A DNA stretch of 64,000 nt from Pseudo-nitzschia pungens. Its lineage: Eukaryota > Bacillariophyta > Bacillariophyceae > Bacillariales > Bacillariaceae. This document shows positions 1 through 11,154 of this stretch, piece after piece. The stretch lies in assembly GCA_037355855.1 (NCBI GenBank), contig CM074767.1, forward strand, positions 2,666,001-2,730,000. Direction: 5' to 3'. The first letter of the stretch is position 1. Each line of letters opens with the position of its first letter. The position numbers and the translations under genes are program-made. Below the pieces are notes generated by a model. It was not told the DNA's origin, did no database searches, and saw nothing but the letters and a program-made list of their open reading frames with translations.

Positions 1-226
1 TCTCTGACAAATCACGTCGAGACTCACTATTCTCTTCTCTGAACTCCTTCGCTCTGCTTCGCACCGCTTAGATTGTAAGTCAAATTGCAGTATTGCTTCA
101 GATAGTTCGATCCAAACTGCGACTATCATTCCTGTTAAGTATTTGTTTTATTTGATTTCCATCTCAATCGGGATTACTTTTCGTTTTTCTACCTGTTTTC
201 TTTCTTCCATTCTCAAACACTTCCAG

Positions 227-1552
227 CACGGAGAAAGCATCGGTGGTCTTGCTGCCTCCTACACTGGACGGAAGCTGAGCGAAGACATTCATCTGAAAAA
301 CAAAGTTTCATTACTCATTTGTGACAGAACATTCTGTAACCTAGAAGCTGTTGCACAGCGACTTGTGGGTGCGTGGTCAGGATATGCCATAAGAATGTTA
401 GCACCTTTCTGGTCTACTGATGTCGTCGGCGACTTTCTTGCGGCAACGTGTCCTAAGATTGTTGCCAATGATTCTGCAGACGCTATCATTGCCGATTCCT
501 CTTCTTTAAAAGCTGGAATATCATTCTGGAAAGAAATCCAACGGAGTACTTCCTCTACGAAGGGGATAGGCTGGATCATGGATGCTCCATTGAATTATAG
601 GATGGCTGATTGGGAAAATTTATGCGTTGCCGATTCTCGTTATGTATCACCGCCTCGAATAGCACGATTGACAGCTCCGGTTTGGCCTGCGGATAAGCAT
701 GTTTCTCTAAATGAGGCGTTTCATTTTGCAGCATGTGCCAGGAGAATCGGAAAACAGGCCTCTATCGAAAAGAAAAGATTTACCGCTATGGCATCGTCGG
801 GAATGCTCAATGCTGAGGAAGGCAACGCTGATGGTTGCCAAGCACCGATATTTCTGGTGTGGAAGTTTCTTGGTTGTTGCGAAGGACTATGTGGATCTCC
901 ACTTGGAGTCACTGTCAAAGCTGGTTTTGATACTACTGTGTCATGGTTATGTTCCATGTGCGTATTCGGAGGTCAGACAGTTGTCGAAGGAATGGAAGAC
1001 CGACACAAGTGGTCGAACTTTGAAGCGTGCACGAAATTACACGAGCTCGGCGAAGCCAAGGACACGGATTTCGATTGCAGACCTCCAGATTATGAAAGTC
1101 AAGAGTCTGATGCTGTTGTTCATCCGAAGCCATTGCCCGAAGTTTTGGAAGCATTGAAAGAAATTCTGGAAGAGAATCCCGACGACGAGATCCTAAATGA
1201 CGGTGAGTAGTTTATGCTTCGTGAGAGAGCTTTCTGATTGTTCTTGACGTTTTGCAAGCAGCGATGCTAAACCTGCTGCGTAACGCGCTACTTTTCCTGC
1301 GACGCAGTGAGCCACGAGATCGGGTTTGTGATGGATACCCTAAGATATGTCATGTCTCGGTTGTCGGCGCCAGCTACCATAGAAACAAGTTGGAAAAGTC
1401 GTCACTTCAATTCGAATAGTCCGATGACAGAGGGGTCTTTTATGAATCTACATTGCGGTCACAATCATCAATTTTCGAGTGAGGAACGAAAGCGACTGAA
1501 GGCAGTCCTGGAACAGGCAACAACGGATGTACATTCTCCGTCCGTAGTTTAG
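227..1552 (+). CDS. Alpha/beta hydrolase-like protein, 3' exons (5' part outside or unresolved)
   Basis: The C-terminal part of a probable alpha/beta-hydrolase-fold enzyme, made of two exons. A good acceptor (TTCCAG) precedes 227, where the frame opens with HGESIGG, a GxSxG nucleophile-elbow motif. It continues through CDRTF and a long hydrophobic segment to NDSADAII. A second intron is clear: donor GTGAGT at 1203, acceptor GCAG at 1306-1307, phase 1. It joins to a last exon with FMNLHCGHNHQF, where the histidine pair could supply the catalytic His. The single-exon frame from 143 reads into upstream intron sequence and starts with TTG, so I do not use it. The preceding exon was not identified: an open frame ending near 133 is possible but its donor (GTTAAGT) is weak. 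Substrate is unknown. The fold assignment rests on motif order only. Confidence 0.6.
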
Positions 1553-2129
1553 AAAATCATCCGTTGCTCTTGGCAATGGATATGCGACAGTTGAATATAA
1601 CGCATGGGTTTTAATTGTCATTTTCTTCTGCCGCTGGTGTTGTTTTTATCACAACAGGATACGCCCATTTTTTCTCGTTTTTTCTTTCGAATCAAAGCAC
1701 CCTATCGTTGTATATGTGGTTGAATTTTTTTCCCAACGGTATGGTACATAGCACAAGATCGAAAGATAATAGAATGCATTGTTTCACAACGAAAGTTACT
1801 TCTAGACCTGACTGAATGAGCGCAACCATGGAACGCGGATGAAATCAGTCGAAAAGTCTTCCGGATAGTGTTCTAACTTTTGAAAACTTCTCGGGATTAC
1901 AAACAACACAGTCACTATTTCACACTGCAAACATCTGTGAATTGTACAAAATAATGTGAAATACTAATTGACGTTGTGAATGAAGCTCATGCAGAATGTC
2001 TTGGCAAAATCTCGTATGTTGTAGTATTAATAAATGATAATAATAATATAGCTGTTTTTTTCTAGTTGCCTCCTGTGATGCATTATTATAAATAAACACT
2101 ATCATTCCATCATGATACAACTAATTACT
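1553..2129. other. Intergenic, convergent 3' flanks
   Basis: AT-rich spacer between the hydrolase (+) and the kinase (-), which converge here. I see no coding potential, RNA gene or repeat. It presumably holds both 3' UTRs. Confidence 0.6.
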
Positions 2130-3787
2130 TCACAGCTGCATAGGTTCCGGTCTGCTGTTACTAGAACCATCCATAATAATACCCACCCCTCTAGCGCCGT
2201 CCTTTGCCCTTGACAACGCCTCTGGTTCGCAATTGGCGGACAACCAAGGGTGAGTCAAAGCTTGAGCAGCTGTGTATCGGTACTCGATATTGTAAGAAAG
2301 TAGAGTCGATACAAATGCCATCGCCTCGTCCGAAACGTCCCGGAAGAGTTCGTGCGGGAATGTGTATTCCCCTTGCACAATAGATGCCTTGATAGCTTCG
2401 TCGTTTTTGCCATAGAACGGAGGAGCTCCACTCAACAGCATGTACACAATAACTCCTAAACTCCACAAGTCACAAGCTTCTGTATACGACTTCTTCAAGA
2501 CTTCTGGTGCAACATAGTACGATGAACCAACCACTCGCGTGAGTCGTTCGCCCTGTCGATAATGTGTTGACAATCCAAAATCAATCAATTTCAGTGGGCT
2601 CCAAACGTCTTTCCCAGATTCCAACACCCAGTTCTCAAGCTTCAAGTCACGATGGCATATGCTTCTAGAGTGCAAGAAGGCCACCGCCGAAAGCATTTCA
2701 GACACAGTTTTGGCTGATAAAATATATGGTTTTCAAAATGGGTGTGTGAGAAGAGTGAATTTAATGAAGTCGAAAACGGATGACCAACAGTATAATGATA
2801 GGGGACCATAGACTTACCAGCGTAGGCTTCGGTTACACCGTGCTTTGGATGAGTTGTCAGCAAATGAAACAAATCACCACCTCTTCCGAGCTCAGTTATT
2901 ATAAATAACTCGTTGTCGACGCAAAAAACATCGTACAACCGGATCACATTGTCGTGGCCACGCAGTTCACGAAGAACATTTACCTCCTCTTGTAATTTGG
3001 AAATGTACTTCGGATCGTTCCGCAGCATCACACATTTGCACGCAAACTTCTTTCTTTTTCCGGAACGTCCGCTTCCAGACATATGTCCTTCTGCCTCACC
3101 ACGGGAAGCGATACAAACCTGACCGTAAGACCCCTTCCCGATGACCAAGTCACGATGCAGAAGGTAGGCTGGACGGCGCTGTGACTGTTCCGAGGGAGGC
3201 GGTGAATCCGCAGTAACTGCCGCTGGCGGAAATGATGGTTGAATCGACTGATCGGGAGTGTGAGGCGCAACGTGGTGGTGACTGCTTCTGTGTTGCTGGC
3301 TTCCATAGTGGGTCTGAGGCGGCGTGAAGTGCTGATTGGACGAAGGTGTTATCATCGAAGAAGGAGGAGCATTCGTTGGTCCTTGCCGAGACGATTGATG
3401 GTGATGATACTGAGATGAGGAGGAATTGTGATAGTTCGATCCTCCCGTTGATTGCTGTTGCTGCTGGTGGCTATACCGGGAAGACGACCGACTGCTGGTT
3501 CCAACTTGTCGAGAAGAGGACTGACGAGACGACGACACTCGACCACTGCGATATTGAGATGGCTGTTGGCCTTCGTTCTCGCCCATTTCGTCTCGTGTTC
3601 CCCTATTCGATCGACTTCCTCGGCTGTCGTAAGCAGGTTTTGAGGACGAAGAAGATCCTGGTGCTGTATGGTGATAATGCTGTTGCGAATGCTGGTGAGG
3701 GGCACTGGAGTACTTCCCTCGCTGGTTCTGATTATCAATGTCCATTGCGATGCGGGATTTTGGTGTCGCGCTTCTGTATCCTACCAT
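2130..3787 (-). CDS. CAMK-type serine/threonine protein kinase with Q/H/S-rich N-terminus
   Basis: Two exons, 3787-2818 and 2713-2130. The intron (2714-2817) has donor GTAAGT and acceptor TATCAG in phase 1, giving 517 residues. The first 200 residues are low-complexity (Ser, Gln, His, Arg). The kinase domain follows with the Gly loop GKGSYG, FACKC (ATP-anchoring Lys), HRDLKLEN (catalytic loop), LIDFGLS (DFG), and VAPEVL with CDLWSLGVI. DLKLEN, the YYVAPEVL run and LLSYN...RYTAAQALTHPWL are typical of the CAMK/CDPK group. No EF-hands follow: the protein ends about 35 residues after the kinase domain, so it is CDPK-related but not a canonical CDPK. It probably acts in cytosolic signalling; substrate unknown. 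The ATG at 3787 is the first in frame, and a second at 3742 is an alternative start. Confidence 0.9.
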
Positions 3788-5184
3788 AGGCTTAGCCGTC
3801 GCTGTCTTGTACTTCTTTCAAATCGAACTCTGTTGCTGTTCTGAAAATTATGCTTAGCGTCCTTGTTTTGCATGAATCAAAAATATGAGGAAAGACAAGG
3901 TACTATACTATCGAAAGAACGACGACGCTCTCAAGGTAGAGGTTGCTCTCGTGGTGAACCGAAATGGAAGAATCGATTTCGTTTCGTTTGGTTTCGTTTC
4001 GTTTCAAGAAACTGACTTCTTTCGGTTTCCTGGATTCCCGTTTCCGTTTCTTGCAATCGGCGAGGGAAGAGGAAGTTAACAATCTTCCGTTTCTCGACGG
4101 TCGGTAACGGGTCAAAATCTAGCCAATTCGTACGCCCGAAGCAACCTCACAGAGCTCTCTGAAGTATGTGCAGCTCTTGTTACCGTAGAAGTGACAATGG
4201 CAACGATGGGGTCCACTTGTGGTTGGTCTATTGGATTGTTTGATGAGAAGACTTGCTGTAGCAAGATGGTCTGGAAGTACAGTGCATGCAACTGTTTTCC
4301 CGGAAACAAACAATGATCCTGTGGAGACAAGAGGAGTTGATTGTGATAAATAACTGCCTCGGATCGTCAGTCATACTTCGATCGGTTATTGCATCGCAAA
4401 GGGGAAAATGCAGTATAGAAATATGATATGAATATATACAGGCATTAATATTGATTATTGCAAAGTCCGCGCAGGCGCAGAGCGTGTCGTTTTACTCGGC
4501 GAGTCTAGTATCTCTATGCATCCTTAAAAATGGCGAGGGTTCCGACGACTATATATAAAGGTATGTTTCATACCTATGAGAATGATAGTCAGTGGATCCG
4601 ATCGACTTTTGAAAAATGTGATCCGAGATCATCGTCGCTCTCAATTTTTTTTGGCGCGAAAATTTTCCCGAGTAGATAAGGTCTTACTTACGTCCTTCAT
4701 TCGGCATGCTTTGGCTTGCTCGCTTGGGTTTCCAACTGTACCCGTTGAAAGTAGTACGGTGCGTACGTAAAACTACGAATACTTTCCGTAGCAATTGTAC
4801 GTGGCCAACCCGTATGGTATGTACAGTCCGGTTTAGTAACTCCGCAGCAACCTCTCTTTTGCCGAACCCATTGGTGCATCGGTAAGATTACAGTATCGGT
4901 CGTAATTTTGCAGTAATCTTAGAGCTTTGATGTGGGCCCGCCAGTTTTACAATGATGCCATCGCACTGCGTTCAAGTTCTTTCATTTTTGAATGTCAGCA
5001 GGCTCAAAATCAACTAATAGTCATACCGTACCAGAACAATACACAGAAAGCAAGAACTTCATTCACCACAAGGCATCACAACGGCACAACCAACCCATCT
5101 TGTCTTTTGGAGTACAAAAAAGAACTTTTTTTGTGTCCACAGAGTTGACACGGAAACACCACCTCCTGGAATCATCGGACGACG
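3788..5184. other. Divergent intergenic region between kinase and CDC45
   Basis: About 1.4 kb between two divergently transcribed genes. It holds a TTTCGTTTCG-type low-complexity run (about 3978-4050), scattered GTAC-rich words from 4750 onward, and no believable ORF. Promoters for both neighbours should lie here. The frames that open at 4927 and 4992 are upstream read-through or shadows of CDC45. Confidence 0.6.
4550..4559 (+). promoter_or_regulatory. TATA-like box with no assigned gene
   Basis: A clean TATATATAAA sits about 635 bases upstream of the CDC45 start, too far for its core promoter unless there is a long or spliced leader. About 90 bases downstream is a U-rich run, AATTTTTTTTGG, that resembles an Sm-binding site. 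A small transcript could start here, but I could not match it to any spliceosomal RNA. Confidence 0.25.
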
Positions 5185-5704
5185 ATGATACTCGAACACG
5201 AGCAGTGGTATTTTGGCTACGACCAAATCTTGAAGGATTCCCGTCCCAACGGAGATCAGGATGGTGCCCGGACGGTTCTGATGTTGTGCAATTCCGACGT
5301 GGATGCCATGTCGTCGGCACGCATCTTGTCCTACATGCTGCGATCGGATGGAGTTCACTACCAACTCCTTCCCTGTACGTGCTACAGCGACCTGGAAGAT
5401 CGGCTCACCGATATGGTCGAGGCGGGCGGAATGGACGACGTCAGCTCCGTTGTTCTCTTCAATTTTGGGGCAGCCCGCAACCTGACGCGGCTGTTCGAAA
5501 GAGACCTCCTGCAGGAAGGAGAAGTAAAGATCTACGTGATGGACTGCCGTCGGCCAATCCACCTGGCAAACGTCTACTCGCCCTCGAACATTGTGATCTT
5601 TTTGGACTCCACCCAGCAAATCAAAGACATGCCGAGCGATGGTGACAACCTGAGCGGAGACGAATCTTCGTCGGACGAGTCGTCTTCCAGTGATGACGAC
5701 GACA

Positions 5705-5736
<32 letters not shown>

Positions 5737-7719
5737 GCCCACGATAACGACGGGGACGAAGACGAAGAGGAAGCAACCTTTGATGACGTTGTTGGAGAAA
5801 CCACGAAACCTTCCCAACCGTTAGAAATCGACCGGAAACCCGAGATTGACCACGAAGAAGATGCAAGCTACGATGCGGAAGACGAGAACGAGGGAAGCGA
5901 CGAAGCCGAAACGGATCATGCTGGTGGGAATGACAACGACGACGACGACGACGAGAACGATTCCCATCGAGCACCGAAACGACAAAAGACAAATCCCCGG
6001 GTTGACGATGCCACTGCCACTGCCACCGAACATTCGCAGAATGCGGGCGATGCTCAACGAAAAGAGAACGCACCGGGATCGGAATCGCAGTCGCAGTCGC
6101 AGTCGCAGTCGCAGTCGCAGTCGCAATCCACTATTTCTCCCAGAGAACTCCACAGCCAGCGTCGGAATCGGCTTCGCAAGTACTACTCCGACGGAAGTTT
6201 CTACGGGTCTCCGGCCGCCTTTGTGGCGTACCGCCTGGCGTCGCAGCACCGATACGGGGAACAGGGGGACCTGCTGTGGTTGGCCTGTGTGGGGGTCACC
6301 GACGCGTACCTGCACGCCCGCCTGGATCTCATCGGATACGCCAAGCTAGCCAAGGAACTGAGCGACTTTTGTCTCAAGCTGTATCCCAACAACATCTTTG
6401 ACAGGGCCCTGAACACGGTCTACGCGGAAGACTTGGTGGGCAGGAGCAGTCTCGGCCGGGGAAGCGCCGACTCGCAACACAAAACGAAGATTGCACTCAG
6501 CGAAAACGGGCGAATCTTCTCCGAGAAAGATTTTCGCTTCTTCATGCTCCGGCATTCCAGTTTGTTGGATAGCATGCAATACTCGGACTACGTTTGCACC
6601 CGGCTACAGGTCTACACGAAGAAAGGGGAGCAGCAGCTCATGGAAATGCTCGCAAAGATGGGCTATCCGCTGGATGAATGCCGACAACCCTTTCCGTTCA
6701 TGAGACCCAGTTTGCGACGTCGGCTGAAAGAAAAATTGGGAACCCACGCTCAGGTAAGCAACGAGTTGCATCGGTGCTCTCGAGCGATTTCGAGCGAAAC
6801 GTCGGCATTGGTCTCACCCGAAACGTTTTTCGTGCTTTACCCATTGCGCAAACAGGAATACAATTTGGATCGTTTTGAATTTACTAGTTTCACCCGCGTA
6901 ACGGGATACGCATCCTTGTTGTCCGCAAGTGATACTTCGTACGCTGTTACTGCGCTCCTGGAATGCGATGGTACTGGTACAACCTCGACCACCGATCCCG
7001 ATGGAGCTGTCGTTGAAAACGAGAAAAGGGCCAAGGTGGAAGCCTTCAACAATGCCTATGACGCTCTTGGTTCGCATTCCTCGGAACCATTGGGAGGGTT
7101 GCTGAATGGGATTCACGCAGAAGGGTACGATTCTTCGAACTTGGTCAACGGGGGCAACCTGTCAACGAACGTCGGGATCGGAGCCGGATTGCGCCGCGCC
7201 ATGGTCCTGCAAAAGAATATTATCAACACGGCAGTAGCACTATCCGAACGAGGTGCCATTACTCTGCTTCGGCACTTTCGGTACGCGCACGTCACATCGT
7301 CTTCTGTAGGGGGTGAAAACCAATTCAATCGAAGGGACCTGATCCGTTCGACCGATACCATTACGGGCACCGACAAGAGAGACCACATGTTCTCCAAACC
7401 CCTTGCATTGACCCGTTTGGCTCATTTCTTGATGGACATGAATCGGGAAAACGGAAAATGGACCGGCAACAAGGCCCGCCCGTTGGTTTTGATCGCCGAC
7501 AGACCGCATACCAACACCTGCTTGATTGTTGGATACGAATACCCCGAGCGAGCGGGCGATTTTGTTAAGAACACCTTTGGCAAATACTTTGAGGAGACTG
7601 CAAAGTCCATGAACGGCACTTTCAAATTTGACAGTTTTGATAGCAATGTGGTCGAGGTTGATTCTGGAGACGTGCAGAGGTTTATGGAACAGCTCCATTA
7701 TCTGCTGGATCAGATGTAG
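5185..7719 (+). CDS. CDC45: CDC45 DNA replication initiation factor
   Basis: Subunit of the CMG (Cdc45-MCM-GINS) replicative helicase, acting in the nucleus. The N-terminus has the DHH-like core: VLMLCNSDVDAMSSARIL, the VVLFNFGA segment and YVMDCRRPIHLANVY. A long acidic linker with an uninterrupted poly-Asp run and a (SQ)n run interrupts the fold, as is usual in Cdc45. The C-terminal half has MRPSLRRRLKEKLG, GYASLLSASDTSYAVTALLE, RPLVLIADRPHTNTCLIVGYE and F(V)KNTFGKYFEE. A 102-nt intron is likely at 6754-6855 (CAG^GTAAGC...AACAG^GAA): it keeps the frame open, but removing it joins HAQ to EYNLDRF, as family alignment would expect, for about 810 residues. Unspliced, the frame gives 844. ATG at 5185 is followed directly by the conserved start region. 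Confidence 0.95.
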
Positions 7720-9105
7720 CGGGATTCATGGCCGTTTCAAACTATCAATGATGCCAAGTAGACTGCAATGATTGTCAAGTCGAGTTGTCATCAGTATCAG
7801 TTCAGGATTTATTAAAACTAAGGTGATGTATTGGATACGGATTACGTACGGTACGTTTACTTACCGTACAGAAATAGTTGCCCGGTTTTATTGCCATGCG
7901 GGGTTGCAAGATACGGTTCCGTACGAGTAAGGTTAGTGCTATTACCGTGAAATACTATGAATCCCGGTTCGTAATCTTACCGTAGTTTGCCGTTGTTGAG
8001 GTTTTCAAAACTGGTAAGTTACTGGTACAAGTTCGTAAGTTTACTGTAAAGACTTATCGCTAAGATCTTACGGACGAACTACCGGTAGACAAAACGAAAA
8101 AAAATGTTTTGGACCAGTTGGATTATAAAATAGGATTTTTGTTCGTCAGTGTTCTTTGTGACGTATGATTCCCAATTACATGACATGAAAATTGAAAATG
8201 CGCCACATTTCGCACTCGCCAATCCAAATCTACGGTCACGATCGTTCGTCAGACTTCAACAGCTGGCATTGCACGCGTTGTCTGCTCCGGGGACACGGTT
8301 TCCTCTGGATTGAAGCATTCGTGTTTTAGCAAAACCTCATACTCGTATGAGTCCGGTGCAAAAATTGGGTGTGACGACACGCTCGCGGTTTTGTTTCTTA
8401 CCACGTAGATCCGGTACTACGTTTGGAAAAAATGTTCGGACAAAAATTTCAAGTTAGGTTTATTTACTGTTCAGAACTTCGTACTACGAACTTAGTACTT
8501 CTATTATTATTTCTATTAGTCGTAGTAGCAGTAATTTAAAGTAAGATTACCCGTAAGGCTTACCGTAAGGGTTAATTTTACCACGTATGTAACCAAAATT
8601 ACCTTCGGATGTGAACAAAAAAATTAACTTTATTTGGCACGCACCGGACACATCCAACATACGGTACGGTACAGTGATGACATTCTACTTCAGCAATTTT
8701 AATGCTTCGTAATACGTACCGGTACTCTACGATTAGAAAGGCGAGGATGCACGGATGAAAAAAATATGAATGACATCTTAACTTTATGTACATCTTCGTT
8801 CTCTCCGTACTGAATTATGCAATTCTAAATTTTGAAGAAGGGTCATACCGGTACGAGTATCGGTACTGAATTCCAAAATAATGCTTCTTGCCTCTGTTAA
8901 AGTAAGATTACTCGTACGATATTACCGTACTGGTAAAAAATTACCACCAAAACTTTCGGATTTTGACACATCCATCGGATATTGGTCAGATAATTTTTTT
9001 TGTGTTCGGTCTTTGTCTTCCGTCTCCCAACAAGCTGCATTGAAGCTGATCTTTCGCTGTAGTTGGCATAGCGTTGTATCTCCTTCAGTGCAACACTCTA
9101 CCACC
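7720..9105. other. Intergenic, GTAC/ACCGGT-rich
   Basis: About 1.4 kb without coding potential. It is rich in short recurring words such as TACGGTAC, ACCGGTAC, TTACCGTA and GTAAGATTAC on both strands. The open frame from 8881 is the non-coding lead-in to the next gene and has no ATG before 9106 that fits a targeting peptide. Confidence 0.6.
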
Positions 9106-10401
9106 ATGAGGTCTATTCATAAGGCAGTTCTGCTAGGTACTTCGGTTCTGTGCTTCAATTGCTTTAGCACAGCGAGTGCTTGGGTGCAAAATGCGAACGT
9201 TGGTTCGTTGAAGCAGCAATTTGCAACCACCGGAAGAACCAGTCCAATTTCTTTTGAATTGTTAATTGAACCCACTAGATTTAAGCGCATACCAACGCGA
9301 CTCGCTGTAGTAAACGATAGTGAATTAGCGGTCGTGGACAAGACTCCTGAGCATGACGGAAAACAACTTTCTCGCCAAGATGCTTCGTCAGGAGATTTAG
9401 AGCTGAGTGCCGATCAACGACTTGTCAATCTTATCTTTCTCACCGTTTCATTTGGATACGCATTCTACACCATTCTCAACATTGATAGTGGTATGACCAG
9501 AGGTTGGTCGGCATCAGAAATAGCAATGAGAATCCCTCTTGACAACTGGGGAGCATACGAATCTTATTTGGACGCTAAGCCGATCGTTACGAAAACACTT
9601 ATTAATGTCATTATATACTTGCTCGGGGATTGGCTGAGCCAAACAGCCTTCAGGGGGAAAAACTTACTAGAGTTCGACATAAGCAGAACCTTGAGGAACG
9701 GTTTCATCGGTCTATGCTTCGGACCACTGGTTCATCAATACTACGAATTCAGTGACGCAATTCTTCCACCCGAAAACGGATTAGTCACCAGGCTTCAAAA
9801 GATCTTCATGGACCAAACAATTTACTTGACGGTGAAATGTAGTGTTTACATCAGTGCAGTGGGTTTGCTGGCTGGGGAAGACTTGGCAACTGTTACACAA
9901 TCAGTTAAAGATAAAATTGGTGGCATTGTACTAACAGCGTAAGTATAATTCCGATTGCCAACAAAATTGGAGATATAAAAGCTGTGCGATGTTGGGTTTG
10001 GAGACTTCGAAATGCCTTCCTCATCATCATTGTGCTCGTCACTATCACTTTGTTACAAACGGAAATCTGGTTTTAGTTGGAAATTCTGGCCCATAGTTCA
10101 CTGCATTACATATAGTGTGATTCCAGCCCAACACCGAATATTATGGGTCAACTCAGTAGATTTAATATGGAACGCAATTCTCAGCTCTGCTGCTCAAAGA
10201 AACAGCGTTTTCGAAGAAGTTGTTGGCTCGGAAGAAGAAAGTTCAACGCGGGACATTGAGAGTAGAGAAGTTGTTCTTTCAATGGATAAAGACACTGTTC
10301 CGGTCTTTTCAGTTTCTGAAGTCGACGAAACTTCTACGAGCACATTCAGCGATCATTCAACAAACACAACAGCTACTAGAGGAGTCCTAGTTCCAAGCTG
10401 A
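9106..10401 (+). CDS. Mpv17/PMP22-family membrane protein, probably plastid-targeted
   Basis: Integral membrane protein of the Mpv17/PMP22 family, proposed as small channels or transporters in organelle membranes. Two exons, 9106-9938 and 10077-10401 (donor GTAAGT at 9939, acceptor TTTTAG, phase 2), 385 residues. I chose ATG 9106 because it opens a signal peptide (MRSIHKAVLLGTSVLCFNCF) ending in STASA^WV. ASA followed by an aromatic residue is the diatom plastid-import motif. Family marks are W..YLDAKPIVTKTLIN, LLGDWLSQ, RTLRNGFIGLCFGPLVHQYY, and across the splice AWKFWPIVHCITYSVIP then HRILWVNSVDLIWNAILS. The last 65 residues are acidic, Ser/Thr-rich and extend beyond the family core. Substrate unknown. 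Confidence 0.88.
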
Positions 10402-11154
10402 ACTCGACTTTTCGATATGATTCCCAATCATCGTTTGCTACAAGGACAGAACTTCCTCGACTGGAATGACATCCATGACAATCTTTCCAATAATTCTCAT
10501 GAGCAAACAGCAACCTACGAGTAGGTGACAAGGCAATGATGAAAACCTTGCAACTTGAAAGAAATCGAAATTGAGAAGTGTTCAAACACACAGCTATTTT
10601 TCGCGATATTAACGGGTGATCTTTCAGTGTGATAAACCTTTCTCACTGGATAATTCTCAATTTTTGAATGATTGCGCAAACTCATCGTGTTGCGTGCTAC
10701 ATTAAGCTTGAAATGATATTGTATTTATATACATCTTGTTCATATTCAATACTATGTAGTACTACTATATTGCAATCGAAATGTTGCTCGACAAAGTTTG
10801 AATTGCACGGTGTTCATAATTGCACTACATAGGCGAATATGTGGAATCATCAATAAGGAAGATTATCGTAATATTACTATCGGACGCATCAAGTGCTACA
10901 ATTAAAACCTGACGTTTTCGCATCAATAAGAATCAGACCTCAGGCTGCATAGCTCTGTCGTTCTCTGAAGATTATCAATGACCAACTATAACTTCGTTCT
11001 TCAGAGGTATACGGCTGCATCAGCTGCAATTGTAATCCACCAAGCATCTTTCTCCGATGCTTCGCACCAAGGGTGCAACCTATCGACTGTGCACGCGAAG
11101 CCAGAACACCCCTTGCTGACAAAATTTTGCGGAAAAACGCCGATCTCAAAGTTT
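10402..11154. other. Intergenic, convergent 3' flanks
   Basis: AT-rich spacer between the Mpv17-like gene (+) and the cyclin-like gene (-). No supported coding region, RNA or repeat seen. Confidence 0.6.

Noticed and set aside
4992..5645. 217-codon frame overlapping the start of CDC45
   Set aside because: It is an alternative register of the CDC45 N-terminal coding region with no independent features.
8881..9105. Upstream extension of the Mpv17-like reading frame
   Set aside because: The extra 75 codons are repeat-like intergenic sequence, and starting at 9106 gives a proper signal peptide with a plastid motif.
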